The notes under the pieces: generated by a model
What the model was told of the DNA's origin: nothing
Seen by the model: only the letters and a program-made list of their open reading frames with translations
Databases searched by the model: none
From: Thermococcus barossii
GTDB lineage: Archaea; Methanobacteriota_B; Thermococci; Thermococcales; Thermococcaceae
Length of the DNA: 64,000 nucleotides
Reading direction: 5' to 3'
NCBI RefSeq assembly: GCF_002214465.1
Contig: NZ_CP015101.1
Coordinates: 1,557,013 to 1,621,012, forward strand
Shown: piece after piece, positions 1 to 7,930 of the stretch
Position numbering within the stretch: position 1 is the stretch's first letter
Layout of the letters: each line of letters opens with the position of its first letter
Translations under genes and position numbers: made by a program

Positions 1-540
1 GAATACCTGGAAAGCAAGGCCGAGGAAATCGAGGAGTGGAAGAACCTCGGAAGGCTCCAGAAGCTCAAGCTCGGTGCGGAGATTTTCGTCAAGTTCAAGA
101 GCTTCTACGATGACAGGTACGCCCCCAAGGGACTGAAGGTGCTCGACCTCATAAAGAACGCCTTCATGTACGGGAACTACGATGCACTGGGTAAGTTCCA
201 CATGAACTCGCTCTTCCTCGGAATGATGCACTTCATGGACGAGTACAACTACGACGTCGAGAGGGTGGAGCGCTGCGTCATCCACTACGCCATGCCCGAC
301 GGAAGGATAGTGCCGTTCTGTACGTTCAACGTGATTCCAGAGCTCTACCGCGACAAGGTGCAGGCCCAGTTCAGCTATACCTGGGAGGAGTGGAAGGCCC
401 TCCATCCGGACTGGGAGTACCAGAAGGACAAGTACATCAGGACCAGGGAGTTCGTGGAGAGCATGAAGAACAGCGAGCTTTACAGAAAGACGTACATCGA
501 CATAGAGGACTACTTCGGAACGATAAAGACGAAGGAGTGA
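1..540 (+). CDS. Radical SAM protein, C-terminal part (Tes/MJ0619-like), truncated by window edge
   Basis: The reading frame is open from base 1 to the stop at 538-540, so this is the C-terminal 179 residues of a gene that starts before the window. The visible part has no CxxxCxxC motif. It does carry a stretch CVIHYAMPDGRIVPFC and the run FNVIPELYRD, which I associate with the C-terminal domain of the archaeal radical-SAM family that includes MJ0619 and the tetraether lipid synthase Tes. If so, the enzyme would join lipid chains at the membrane. The radical SAM core lies outside the window, so the assignment is tentative. The next gene follows after 9 nt and may be co-transcribed. Confidence 0.5.
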   Translation, partial: EYLESKAEEIEEWKNLGRLQKLKLGAEIFVKFKSFYDDRYAPKGLKVLDLIKNAFMYGNYDALGKFHMNSLFLGMMHFMDEYNYDVERVERCVIHYAMPDGRIVPFCTFNVIPELYRDKVQAQFSYTWEEWKALHPDWEYQKDKYIRTREFVESMKNSELYRKTYIDIEDYFGTIKTKE

Positions 541-549
541 GGTGGTGGC

Positions 550-855
550 ATGACGGTCAAACCTGATAAAAGGCTCACCAAGCTGCTCCTCAGGTTCGGA
601 AGCATAGACTGGGAGAGGGCAACAGCGAAGCAATACGAACTCCTAAAGGACGAGAGGGTCTGGAGGGCTTTCATCAACGGCTATGCCAAGAACGGCTTCG
701 TGATATTCGACGAGGAAGCCCTTCCCAGGGAGGAGCTCCTCAAGAGGCTCGGCGACCTTGAGCCGGAGATAGTCAGGGAGGAGAGCGTAACCGTCGGGGA
801 GCTCATAGAGTCCAGCTACTCATGGAACAACATCCTCGGAAAAATGGAATCGTGA
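550..855 (+). CDS. Hypothetical protein, 101 aa
   Basis: A short ORF starting 9 nt after the preceding stop, with a ribosome site GGTGG directly before the ATG. Codon use (AGG/GAG/CTC rich) matches genuine Thermococcus genes. The protein is charged and predicted mostly helical, with no membrane segment, cysteine cluster or motif I can name. Its close spacing suggests co-transcription with the radical SAM gene upstream. It ends convergently with the DUF2139 gene, 10 nt away. Confidence 0.6.
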   Translation: MTVKPDKRLTKLLLRFGSIDWERATAKQYELLKDERVWRAFINGYAKNGFVIFDEEALPREELLKRLGDLEPEIVREESVTVGELIESSYSWNNILGKMES

Positions 856-865
856 AGGAAAGAGC

Positions 866-2332
866 TCACCGAAGCTCTATCCTTACCTTTCCTTTCATTT
901 CCGGTCTTTCCAGTTCAAAGCTCACGATGCCGCTGAAAGAATCCAGATCGAGTATGTTCTTGCCCCTCTTGACTTCGAAGGTTTCGCTAACAGCCTCCCC
1001 ACCAGGGAGGGAGAGGTCGTACTCGTAGACGGTCAGCCTGTTGTCCCCGCTCAGGTAGAGAACCATCCTCGGCTCGCGGTAGCCGTCCAGAGGGATTCCT
1101 CCAAAGGTTCCGGCCCCCAGGTTCTTCGCCATGCTCGGAAGTGCCAGCGGAAGGGAGAAGCTTACCGCGGGGGGATTTTCCTGGACAATCTTTTCGTCGA
1201 GAACCACAATATCCCTGTTGCCGGTGTCGAAGGGCGTCGCCTCAGTTGAGCCAGTGTTTGGAGTGGTGTTGGTGGCAACGAGCAGCTTCCCGTCCATTTT
1301 CTCTATGCTCGTAACCCTGGCCCCAAAGGCCCCCACTATCTTGACCATCGGCGGGGCGATGTATACCAAAACGCTGGGGCCCGGTATGGTGTTCGTCGAA
1401 GTCCACTCCATGTCCCCCACATGTGAGTCCCGCCTGTAAACCGCGTCGTGGTGGGCGTTGTAGGCCGTGAGGATTCCTCCCCCAAGGTTTATCGCGTTCA
1501 CCCTGAAGGGGGCGTAGAAGGTGTAGAACTCGAAGAGGCGGAAGAAGCGGAAGTCCTCGCCCATAAAGGGGTTTCCCGCTATAACCCCACCGCGAACGAA
1601 GGCGAAGGCCCTGTTGTAGGCGCTCGCCAGGGGGCCGTACTCGGGCCTTATGTATGGCCGTCCGTCAACGCTCTCACCGAGCTTGAAGGCACTCCACCTT
1701 CCCCCAATAAGGTCGAGGGCTCGTATCTCCCTCAGCCCCTCAGTGAAGTTGTTGCCGATGCCAAAGAAGGCAGTGTCGTGGACTATCGTCCCCTTGAGGG
1801 ATGGCTCGTGAATCAGGGCCTCGGCCTTTCCGGTTCTTCTGTCAAGGGCGTAGATTCCGAGGTTTGCGTGACCGTCCTCCCGCGCGATGAGGAGCCTGTC
1901 GTTGGCGGGGTCGTAGAGTATATCGCTCACCTCGCCAGCCCAGTCGGTCTCATGGTGAATGGAGTCCTTCCAGAGGAGCCTTATGGAGTCGTTCTCGGTG
2001 TCGTAGACGTGGACGTGGGAGTACTTGTTGTGGAAGAGTATCCTTCTCTCCTCGCGGTAGACCGCGGGGGCGTGAACCCAGCCGCCGAAGTATATGAACT
2101 CGTCAACGGCCTCGACCGCGTTGTAGGTGTCGCCACCGCTCGTCGGAGCATCCCCGAGGAGGGTGAAGTCGTAGACCTTCTCGTCGCCGGTCTTCACGTC
2201 GATGAAGTGCGCTTCGGCCTCAAAGGCGAGGGTGTAGTATAGGACACCGTTGTGGTACCTCAGCCCGAATATCCCACCGCTACCCCACTCTGGACCGTAT
2301 CTTGGGGGAAATCTGTAGTCCCTCATGAGCAT
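866..2332 (-). CDS. DUF2139-like beta-propeller protein
   Basis: About 488 residues. The sequence is a succession of short beta-rich blades with recurring patterns such as HVYDTEND, NLGIYALDRRTG and GNRDIVVLDEK, as in a six- or seven-bladed propeller. It matches my memory of the archaeal family DUF2139, of unknown function. There is no signal peptide, so a cytoplasmic location is likely. In-frame starts exist at 2383 and 2356, but a minus-strand TATA element at 2393-2399 puts transcription start near 2370. The only start with a good ribosome site (GGTGAT, 3 nt before ATG) is at 2332, so I chose that one. Confidence 0.65.
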   Translation of the reverse strand: MLMRDYRFPPRYGPEWGSGGIFGLRYHNGVLYYTLAFEAEAHFIDVKTGDEKVYDFTLLGDAPTSGGDTYNAVEAVDEFIYFGGWVHAPAVYREERRILFHNKYSHVHVYDTENDSIRLLWKDSIHHETDWAGEVSDILYDPANDRLLIAREDGHANLGIYALDRRTGKAEALIHEPSLKGTIVHDTAFFGIGNNFTEGLREIRALDLIGGRWSAFKLGESVDGRPYIRPEYGPLASAYNRAFAFVRGGVIAGNPFMGEDFRFFRLFEFYTFYAPFRVNAINLGGGILTAYNAHHDAVYRRDSHVGDMEWTSTNTIPGPSVLVYIAPPMVKIVGAFGARVTSIEKMDGKLLVATNTTPNTGSTEATPFDTGNRDIVVLDEKIVQENPPAVSFSLPLALPSMAKNLGAGTFGGIPLDGYREPRMVLYLSGDNRLTVYEYDLSLPGGEAVSETFEVKRGKNILDLDSFSGIVSFELERPEMKGKVRIELR

Positions 2333-2390
2333 TGTATCACCGTAGGTGTTGCGCATTAGGGACTTATTGGCCTTTCGCATCATCCGGGAT

Positions 2391-2400
2391 GCTTTTATAC
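2391..2400. promoter_or_regulatory. Shared divergent TATA element
   Basis: GCTTTTATAC lies between the divergent DUF2139 and lrgA genes. Read on the plus strand, its centre is about 26 nt before the lrgA ATG at 2422, which predicts a leaderless lrgA transcript. Read on the minus strand (GTATAAAAGC), it predicts a start near 2370 and a leader of about 37 nt for the DUF2139 gene. No second TATA-like box is visible in the gap. One TATA element may therefore serve both directions. This is inference from spacing. Confidence 0.5.
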
Positions 2401-2421
2401 AGAGACATCTTAAATTGAAGC

Positions 2422-2769
2422 ATGAGGCCCTACCGCGGACTGGCGATAATATTCGGCTTCTACGCCCTGGGTGAGTTCACGAGCTTTGCCCTCAACCTCA
2501 CGATACCCGGGAGCGTGCTCGGCATGCTCTTCCTCCTGGGGGCGCTCCTCACCGGTGCCATCAGGCTGGAGTGGGTTGAAAGCGAGGCCGAGCTCTTCGT
2601 CAGGAACATGAGCGTCATGTTCGTGCCTCCCGGCGTCGGGATAGTCACCTACATCGGCCTGATAAAGAGCCAGGCGGTGCCGATATTCGGGGCACTGGTG
2701 ATAAGCTTCGTTGTAACGCTCCTCGTCACGGCGAAGACCGTCGACCTCCTCAGGAGGGATGAAAGGTGA
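2422..2769 (+). CDS. LrgA/CidA-family holin-like membrane protein
   Basis: 115 residues with four predicted membrane helices. The pattern LNLTIPGSVLGMLFLL in helix 2 and MSVMFVPPGVGIVTY before helix 3 are typical of the CidA/LrgA family. In bacteria these small proteins work with LrgB/CidB and affect murein hydrolase export or pyruvate and metabolite transport. An archaeal role is unknown. The gene overlaps the following lrgB by 4 nt, so the two form one transcription unit. The ATG is likely the first base of the message (see the TATA element upstream). Confidence 0.85.
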   Translation: MRPYRGLAIIFGFYALGEFTSFALNLTIPGSVLGMLFLLGALLTGAIRLEWVESEAELFVRNMSVMFVPPGVGIVTYIGLIKSQAVPIFGALVISFVVTLLVTAKTVDLLRRDER

Positions 2770-3440
2770 ACCCGCTGGGGATAACCCTCACCCTGGTGGT
2801 CTTCTACCTGTTCTCGGAGCTCCACTCCAGGAGGAGGGCGTTCTACACGAACCCGGTTCTTCTCTCCATAATCACGATAGCGGTTATCCTGAAATGGTTC
2901 GGGATACCCTACGGGAGCTACATGGACAGCGCGGTTATACTCAAGTTCCTGCTTGGGCCGGCGGTGGTGAGCCTCGCAGTTCCGGTCTACAAGGGCAGGG
3001 ACACGATAAGGGCATACTCAAAGGAGATAGCCCTGGGGATAGCCGTCGGTGGGACCGTTGCAATCCTCAGCGCCTTTTACATCGCTAAGCTCCTCGGCGG
3101 GAGCGGGGAGGTTCTCCTGAGCATAGCACCGAAGAGCGTTACAACCGCGATAGCGATAGGCATAAGCGAGAAGATAGGAGGCATTCCAGCTTTAACCGCG
3201 GTTCTTGTGATACTCACCGGGATAATGGGCAACGCCATCGGCCCGGAGCTCCTCAACCTTGCGAGGGTGAGGGACAGAATAGCCCGCGGTCTGGCGATGG
3301 GCGTGGGCTCACACGGCCTCGGAACGGCGAGAATAATCCTTGAGGATGAGCTGGCGGGGGCGGTAAGCGGCCTTGCGATGGCCCTGAACGGCGTCTTCAC
3401 GTCACTCCTGCTTCCCTACCTTATCGAAATCCTCAAGTAG
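2766..3440 (+). CDS. LrgB/CidB-family membrane protein
   Basis: 224 residues with about seven hydrophobic helices. It starts with GTG inside the lrgA stop (GTGA overlap). Family marks are FLLGPAVVSLAVPVY, LSIAPKSVTTAIAIGISEKIG and GVGSHGLGTARI. LrgB is the partner of LrgA, possibly a metabolite transporter. Its 3' end overlaps the convergent Tfx-type regulator gene by 39 nt, so the two messages would be antisense to each other at their ends. Confidence 0.85.
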   Translation: MNPLGITLTLVVFYLFSELHSRRRAFYTNPVLLSIITIAVILKWFGIPYGSYMDSAVILKFLLGPAVVSLAVPVYKGRDTIRAYSKEIALGIAVGGTVAILSAFYIAKLLGGSGEVLLSIAPKSVTTAIAIGISEKIGGIPALTAVLVILTGIMGNAIGPELLNLARVRDRIARGLAMGVGSHGLGTARIILEDELAGAVSGLAMALNGVFTSLLLPYLIEILK

Positions 3441-3845
3441 GCACTCGCTTATCCTGAGCCTGTCCTTCGCGTCAAGAAAGAGCGTGAAGTCGCGCTTCGC
3501 TATCCTGTCGCTTATCGGGGCATGCTCCACGAGGAAGGCTATTATCTCGGCGGTGCTGTAGGGAACCTTAAGCCTCAGCTCGTCCGCCTTTCTGAAGAGC
3601 CTCTCCGGGACCGTGAATATGTCCTCACCCTTCCTGACCTCGACGCTTATCTTCGAGTTTATCTGCTCCCAGATGAGGAGCGTGTTCCTCGCCTTCTCAA
3701 TCTTCTCAAGCGCTCGTCTCTCAAGGATGCTTATGTTGGCCCTGCTCGTGCCAAGCATCTCCGCAATCTCGCTCTGCTTCAGGCCCCTGGCTCGCAGGCG
3801 GAGGATTCTAATCTGCTGCTCGGTGAGAAAGCTCCGGTTCCCCAT
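3402..3845 (-). CDS. Tfx-family DNA-binding protein
   Basis: 147 residues. The N-terminal half has the helix-turn-helix LTEQQIRILRLRARGLKQ followed by SEIAEMLGTSRANISILERRA, the signature of the Tfx family. Tfx was first described as a methanogen protein that binds downstream of a molybdenum-enzyme promoter. Its target here is unknown. Start: an upstream GTG at 3854 is in frame, but its bases form part of the GGTG ribosome site for the ATG at 3845, so I chose 3845. The C-terminal half (about residues 75-147) is a likely ligand or dimer domain. The 3' end overlaps lrgB on the other strand, but nothing ties its function to lrgAB. Confidence 0.8.
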   Translation of the reverse strand: MGNRSFLTEQQIRILRLRARGLKQSEIAEMLGTSRANISILERRALEKIEKARNTLLIWEQINSKISVEVRKGEDIFTVPERLFRKADELRLKVPYSTAEIIAFLVEHAPISDRIAKRDFTLFLDAKDRLRISECLLEDFDKVGKQE

Positions 3846-4013
3846 TTTAAACACCAGAGTTTAACACGGCGCCAAAGATTAAAAAGTTTTTTCCCACAAA
3901 GATGCCACTGCAAAGTACCAACTCTCAAAACCGGCCACGCATAAAAGTCGATTCCCAGCGAACACGAGAGAACCCGACAGATTAAGGTTTCAGAAGGCAC
4001 TTTAGAATTCTGG

Positions 4014-4091
4014 TGGTCCCGCGGCCCGGATTTGAACCGGGGACCTGCGGATCTACAGTCCGCCGCCGCTCCCAGGCTAGGCTACCGCGGG
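4014..4091 (-). tRNA. tRNA-Tyr (GTA)
   Basis: Read on the minus strand, the acceptor CCCGCGG pairs with CCGCGGG, followed by discriminator A and an encoded CCA at 4014-4016. U8-A9 follow the acceptor. The anticodon stem GCGGA/TCCGC encloses loop CTGTAGA with anticodon GTA at 4054-4056. The T arm is CCCGG-TTCAAAT-CCGGG. The C1-G72 pair is the known archaeal identity element for tRNA-Tyr. There is no intron. A minus-strand TATA-like box (TTTATAAA, 4130-4137) lies at a suitable distance upstream. Confidence 0.95.
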
Positions 4092-4167
4092 ACCCTACAG
4101 TCAGCCCGTTCCATAGTGCCCCGGGTAGGTTTATAAATTTTTCTCCCGAGTTAATGGAGGTGGGAAC

Positions 4168-4749
4168 ATGAAGCTCTACGAACCCGTTACTCTCGCCATG
4201 CCGCTCGCAAAGGAGATTGGAGGGTTCATAAGGCGTGAGGGAAGACTTCCAGCCGGAGACGAGCTCAGAGAAATCCTGAAAGGCTTCGGATTGGAGGAGA
4301 GCTGCCTCGACAGGGGGCTTGGGGTTTACAGGAGTAAATTTCTGATAGCGCTCGTCTTTCCGAGGGAGGAGACCATCGTGGTCGATGTGATTTCCTCCAG
4401 CGGTGAACTCAGCGACGCGCTGGAGGTCATAGCCTATCACGATAAAAAGCTCGAAGCCTTCGTCGTTGAGATACTCCCGACCAACGACCTGGAGTACGAG
4501 GGCAACGTTGGAATCGAGCCGATAATCATAGACGGGGAGACGCTTGAACTTGAGAGCAACCCGGTTCTGGGCCACTTCGAGGAGGATGAGGAGGGGCTCT
4601 TCCTCGTCATCGACGGCAAAACCTACGAGCGCTGGAGGGGTGAGGGAGACATCCACACCTGCCCGATATGCGGCGGTGAGCTGGCATGGAAGGGGGATAA
4701 GGCCTACTGCCAAGACTGCGGCTACGGCGTGAAGGTGGTGAGAGGATGA
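4168..4749 (+). CDS. Hypothetical protein with C-terminal zinc ribbon
   Basis: 193 residues. The start has a strong ribosome site GGAGGTG 5 nt before the ATG. The first 150 residues form an acidic alpha/beta domain I do not recognise. The last 30 hold a zinc ribbon with C165-P-I-C168 and C181-Q-D-C184. It overlaps the downstream aldolase by 4 nt (ATGA), so the two are translationally coupled. The zinc ribbon suggests nucleic-acid or protein binding, but no function can be assigned. Confidence 0.75.
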   Translation: MKLYEPVTLAMPLAKEIGGFIRREGRLPAGDELREILKGFGLEESCLDRGLGVYRSKFLIALVFPREETIVVDVISSSGELSDALEVIAYHDKKLEAFVVEILPTNDLEYEGNVGIEPIIIDGETLELESNPVLGHFEEDEEGLFLVIDGKTYERWRGEGDIHTCPICGGELAWKGDKAYCQDCGYGVKVVRG

Positions 4750-5306
4750 GCAGGGCCATCAAAGCCCAGCTCGTGAAGTACTCCCGGCTGGCCCATGAGA
4801 GGGGACTTACGGCAGCATTTGGAGGAAACATGAGCATCAGAAAAGGAAACCTCGTCTTTATCAAGGCCACCGGGGCCGTCATGGACGAAATGACGGGGGA
4901 ACAGGTCGCCGTAATCGACATGAAAGGGAGGCAGGTCTCCGGCGTGAGGCCCTCCTCCGAATACAGGCTCCACCTGGAGATCTACCACAAGAGGCCGGAG
5001 GTGACGGCAATAGCGCACCTCCACCCGCCGTATTCCATAACCGCCTCCACCATCATCGATGTCGAGCTTCCCATAATAACTCCCGAGGCCGAGATATACC
5101 TGAAGAGAATCCCGATAGTGCCGTTCAGACCGGCAGGGACTGAGGAGCTGGCCAGGATTGTCGCGGAAACGATGTGCCACTCCGACGCCGCCATCATGGA
5201 GAACCACGGCATAGTTACCGTGGGGAGGAGCCTGAGGGAGGCGTTCTACAAGGCAGAGCTTGTGGAGGAGAGCGCCAAACTGTGGTACCTGAGCAGAAAA
5301 GGCTGA
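4746..5306 (+). CDS. Class II aldolase/adducin family (fuculose-1-phosphate aldolase-like)
   Basis: 186 residues, the usual length of L-fuculose-1-phosphate aldolase-type enzymes. Visible marks are GGNMSIR (phosphate-binding turn), SSEYRLHLEIY (the candidate catalytic Glu), AHLHPPYS (two zinc-ligand His) and MENHGIVTVG (third zinc His). Such enzymes cleave a sugar phosphate to dihydroxyacetone phosphate and an aldehyde in the cytoplasm. Substrate cannot be read from sequence. The family also includes 5-deoxyribose and methylthioribulose-phosphate enzymes. It is coupled to the zinc-ribbon gene upstream by a 4-nt overlap. Confidence 0.8.
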   Translation: MSRAIKAQLVKYSRLAHERGLTAAFGGNMSIRKGNLVFIKATGAVMDEMTGEQVAVIDMKGRQVSGVRPSSEYRLHLEIYHKRPEVTAIAHLHPPYSITASTIIDVELPIITPEAEIYLKRIPIVPFRPAGTEELARIVAETMCHSDAAIMENHGIVTVGRSLREAFYKAELVEESAKLWYLSRKG

Positions 5307-5341
5307 GCAAACGCAGGAAATGAGCGGGAAAAGAAAAACGC

Positions 5342-5593
5342 TCACTTGACCTGCTCAAGGGCACCGAGGACCTCCCAGATGATCGTCCTCGTGTGCATAG
5401 GCATGTTCGGGTCCTCGCTTATCTCCTCGAGGATCGCTATGGCATCGGCCGCTCTAACGGCCGGCTCCTTGCTCTCGTCGAGGAGAGCCTCTATGGCCTG
5501 CTCGGCGGCGCGCCTTATGTTCCTGGGAACAACGGTGTCCTGGACCACCTGCTCCTTGAGAACCTGCACGATCTGGCCGATGAGCTCGCTCAT
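5342..5593 (-). CDS. UPF0147 family protein
   Basis: 83 residues, all helical and acidic, with the family pattern [17 protein letters not shown] and then [22 protein letters not shown]0147 is an archaeal family of small HEAT-like helical proteins without assigned function. The ribosome site GGGGGTGATAG lies just before the ATG at 5593. The gene stands alone between the aldolase (convergent) and cobO. Confidence 0.85.
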   Translation of the reverse strand: MSELIGQIVQVLKEQVVQDTVVPRNIRRAAEQAIEALLDESKEPAVRAADAIAILEEISEDPNMPMHTRTIIWEVLGALEQVK

Positions 5594-5701
5594 TCTATCA
5601 CCCCCTTTTCTAAAGAATTGTTACTAAAACCTTCCCGGATTATCTTAAGCTCTCCTAACTAAAAAGCTTTTCGGTCAACGTCGAAAGGGAAAGGGAGGAG
5701 G

Positions 5702-6229
5702 TCAGAACTCCACGCCCCTCCTCGCGAGAATCCCCCTCTGGTAGGGATGCTTGACTTCCCTCATCTCCGTCACGTAGTCGGCCAGCTCAAAGAGCTCCTC
5801 CGGGCAGTAGCGGCCGGTCAGAACTAGCTCGGTGTGAGGGGCTTTGCTCTCGATGAGCTCTCTAACATCATCAACGTCGAGCATGCCGAAGCCAAGGGCA
5901 ACGCAGATTTCGTCGAGGATCACCAGATCCCACTCGCCGCTTGAGACAACCTCCCTCGCGCGCTGAAGAGCTTTTTTGGCCGCCTCTATGTCGTCCGGCT
6001 CCGGCTTCCCGTGGACGAACTTTGGCAAACCGAAGGACTCTATGACCGCGCCGCACTCCGCTATCTTCTTCTGCTCACCGTAAACGTCTCCAGCTTTCAT
6101 GAACTGGAGGATTATCACCTTTCCGCCGGAGCCGAGCATCCTCACGGCGAGGCCGAAGGCCGCGGTGGTTTTCCCCTTCCCGTTTCCGGTGTAGATATGA
6201 ACCAGGCCGAGCTTGTCCCTCCAGGGCAT
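5702..6229 (-). CDS. cobO: Cob(I)yrinic acid a,c-diamide adenosyltransferase (CobO/BtuR type)
   Basis: 175 residues, normal length for this enzyme. A P-loop GNGKGKTT sits at residues 15-22, followed by the family patterns VIILQFMKAG, WDLVILDEI and VLTGRYCPEELFELAD. The enzyme transfers the adenosyl group of ATP to cob(I)alamin or a corrinoid precursor in the cytoplasm, giving coenzyme B12. No other cobalamin gene is adjacent, so it probably serves corrinoid salvage. It is the last high-GC gene before the AT-rich island. Confidence 0.92.
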   Translation of the reverse strand: MPWRDKLGLVHIYTGNGKGKTTAAFGLAVRMLGSGGKVIILQFMKAGDVYGEQKKIAECGAVIESFGLPKFVHGKPEPDDIEAAKKALQRAREVVSSGEWDLVILDEICVALGFGMLDVDDVRELIESKAPHTELVLTGRYCPEELFELADYVTEMREVKHPYQRGILARRGVEF

Positions 6230-6326
6230 GTGGCTTCACCGGGTGGATATAATCGCCAGGGGTTTTAAGGGTGTTGGATGAAAGTTATAAGAAACTTAAA
6301 CAAAATACAGCAAGGGAGGAACAAAC

Positions 6327-7283
6327 ATGAGAGAAGTTCCGTTTGAGGAATATTTGGAATTCATAAAAAAGCATGATCATGTCATTATAGAGAACCAAAG
6401 AATAGAGATTGGAAAACCCATTCCAATCAAAACATTTCAGCCTCAGAACTTCAAGCTTGAAACAACGACCGTATGGAACTTTCCAGAGCGTGGAAAATGG
6501 GCTACTCATCATGCAAATGCAAAATACAGAGGCAACTGGGCCCCCCAAGTTCCCCGGAACTTAATCCTGCAGTACACAAAACCCGGAGATGTCGTTTTAG
6601 ATGCATTTTTAGGAAGCGGAACAACGCTGATAGAGTGCAAACTGCTCGGAAGACACGGGATCGGGGTTGACATAAATTATGAGGCTCTAATGGTGGCATG
6701 GGATAGATTGAATTTTGAGTATGATCCCCGTAAAGAGGGACAGCCCACGTTGATTTCATACCTTGGACTAAAAGAGAACATTGAGTGGGTGGAGCCTCAA
6801 ATTCGTCTTTATCAGGGCGATGCAAGGAAATTAGACAAAATTGAAGACGGAAGCATAGACCTAATAGCTACTCATCCACCTTACGCTAATATCATTGGAT
6901 ACACAAAAAGATCACGTTCTCTTGTGAAAGGAGATTTATCCAACGTTAAGTCAATAGATGAGTTTGTTTTAGAAATGAAAAAAGTTGCTGAAGAGTTCTA
7001 TAGGGTACTAAAACCCGGGAAATATGCGGCTATTTTAATGGGAGACACTAGACGCTACAGACACTATGTTCCAATAGCGTTTAGAGTCATGAAAGCGTTT
7101 TTGGAGGCTGGATTCATATTAAAGGAGGATATTATTAAGGTTCAGCATCATATGAGGGGTACAGAACCCTGGAAAACAAGGAAAAGAGACTTCTATCTAA
7201 TTGCACATGAACATCTGTTTGTATTCAGAAAATCGGGAGAAGGGGAGAAAATCGGAAAGTTCAGGGAAAGTAAAGTGGTCTAG
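6327..7283 (+). CDS. SAM-dependent DNA methyltransferase (amino-methylating type)
   Basis: 318 residues. The SAM-binding motif LDAFLGSGTT is at 91-100 with the following acidic end GIGVDIN. The catalytic motif is THPPY at 182-186, a variant of (D/N/S)PPY, so the product should be N6-methyladenine or N4-methylcytosine. The upstream stretch PERGKWATHHANAKYRG is like DNA methylases of COG0863/COG1041 type. The SAM motif precedes the PPY motif. The gene is AT-rich with AAA/ATA codons unlike its neighbours, a sign of transfer. It ends convergently, overlapping the 7280-7894 gene by 4 nt. An RNA substrate (THUMP/TRM-like) is less likely but not excluded. Confidence 0.75.
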   Translation: MREVPFEEYLEFIKKHDHVIIENQRIEIGKPIPIKTFQPQNFKLETTTVWNFPERGKWATHHANAKYRGNWAPQVPRNLILQYTKPGDVVLDAFLGSGTTLIECKLLGRHGIGVDINYEALMVAWDRLNFEYDPRKEGQPTLISYLGLKENIEWVEPQIRLYQGDARKLDKIEDGSIDLIATHPPYANIIGYTKRSRSLVKGDLSNVKSIDEFVLEMKKVAEEFYRVLKPGKYAAILMGDTRRYRHYVPIAFRVMKAFLEAGFILKEDIIKVQHHMRGTEPWKTRKRDFYLIAHEHLFVFRKSGEGEKIGKFRESKVV

Positions 7284-7894
7284 CTCTTCCAGAGCTCGAA
7301 AAGAGAAACACTGTATTTCTTTGGTGCCGGCCTATTTCGAACGGCAGTCGTTATTATCTTGTCTATATCCCCATACCCGCTCTGTGCGATCCACCGTATG
7401 AACCTCATAAGAAACTCTCGGGGAGGATCAAGTTTGCTCTCTTTGCATCCCCTGCTACCATAGTTCCAATCCTGCTCGGCCATTAATAATGAGCCATAGA
7501 AAACAGTTACATCAGAGGGATCGAGTTCCATTGAGAAATTTATACCTCGAACGTCGTCCAGAACTTTATCTATGTCTTCTCCATGATTAATCCGTTCAAA
7601 TGCCAAAAACACGGCCCTTGCATGCTTTTCATCACTTATCCGCTTAAGATACAGGTCAAAGAATAACCGAACATGTGTTGGGGCAAATTCTTTTCTTCCC
7701 TCAGGTTGGAGAACGACTTTAAAATCCCCAGGGCATATCCTATCCGTTCTGACAATGTAGACCTTGGTTCCGTTGGAGCCAGAGTATAACAGGGTTCTCC
7801 CGCCTTCTTTGATAACTCTGCGGGCCTTTTTAGTCTCCTTTATTTCTGCAGGTTTTAGTTTTTGAACTATCTCAAAAACATCGTCCACTTTCAC
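7280..7894 (-). CDS. Unknown island protein, partner of Dam methylase; candidate restriction enzyme
   Basis: About 204 residues, no family recognised. It follows the Dam methylase on the same strand after 36 nt, the usual place of a restriction gene. A block of roughly residues 66-150 contains KEFAPTHVRLFFDLYLK and then FYGSLLMAEQDWNYG. The same block occurs in the 9533-10339 gene, so the two are paralogues. I see no convincing PD-(D/E)XK, HNH or GIY-YIG motif. The start is uncertain: GTG at 7903 has no ribosome site, while GTG at 7894 has GGTGA 5 nt upstream. It is AT-rich like the rest of the island. Confidence 0.6.
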   Translation of the reverse strand: MKVDDVFEIVQKLKPAEIKETKKARRVIKEGGRTLLYSGSNGTKVYIVRTDRICPGDFKVVLQPEGRKEFAPTHVRLFFDLYLKRISDEKHARAVFLAFERINHGEDIDKVLDDVRGINFSMELDPSDVTVFYGSLLMAEQDWNYGSRGCKESKLDPPREFLMRFIRWIAQSGYGDIDKIITTAVRNRPAPKKYSVSLFELWKS

Positions 7895-7930
7895 GGACTT
7901 CACCAGATATCAAAAAGAAGGAGGAACTTT

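Noticed and set aside
1448-2242. Val/Gly/Glu-rich plus-strand frame opposite DUF2139
   Set aside because: Typical antisense artefact. The minus-strand propeller sequence is coherent over the whole length.
3779-4000. Open frame upstream of the Tfx-type gene
   Set aside because: It overlaps the Tfx coding region in another frame, has no ribosome site and low-complexity coding. The gap 3846-4013 seems to hold only promoter sequence.
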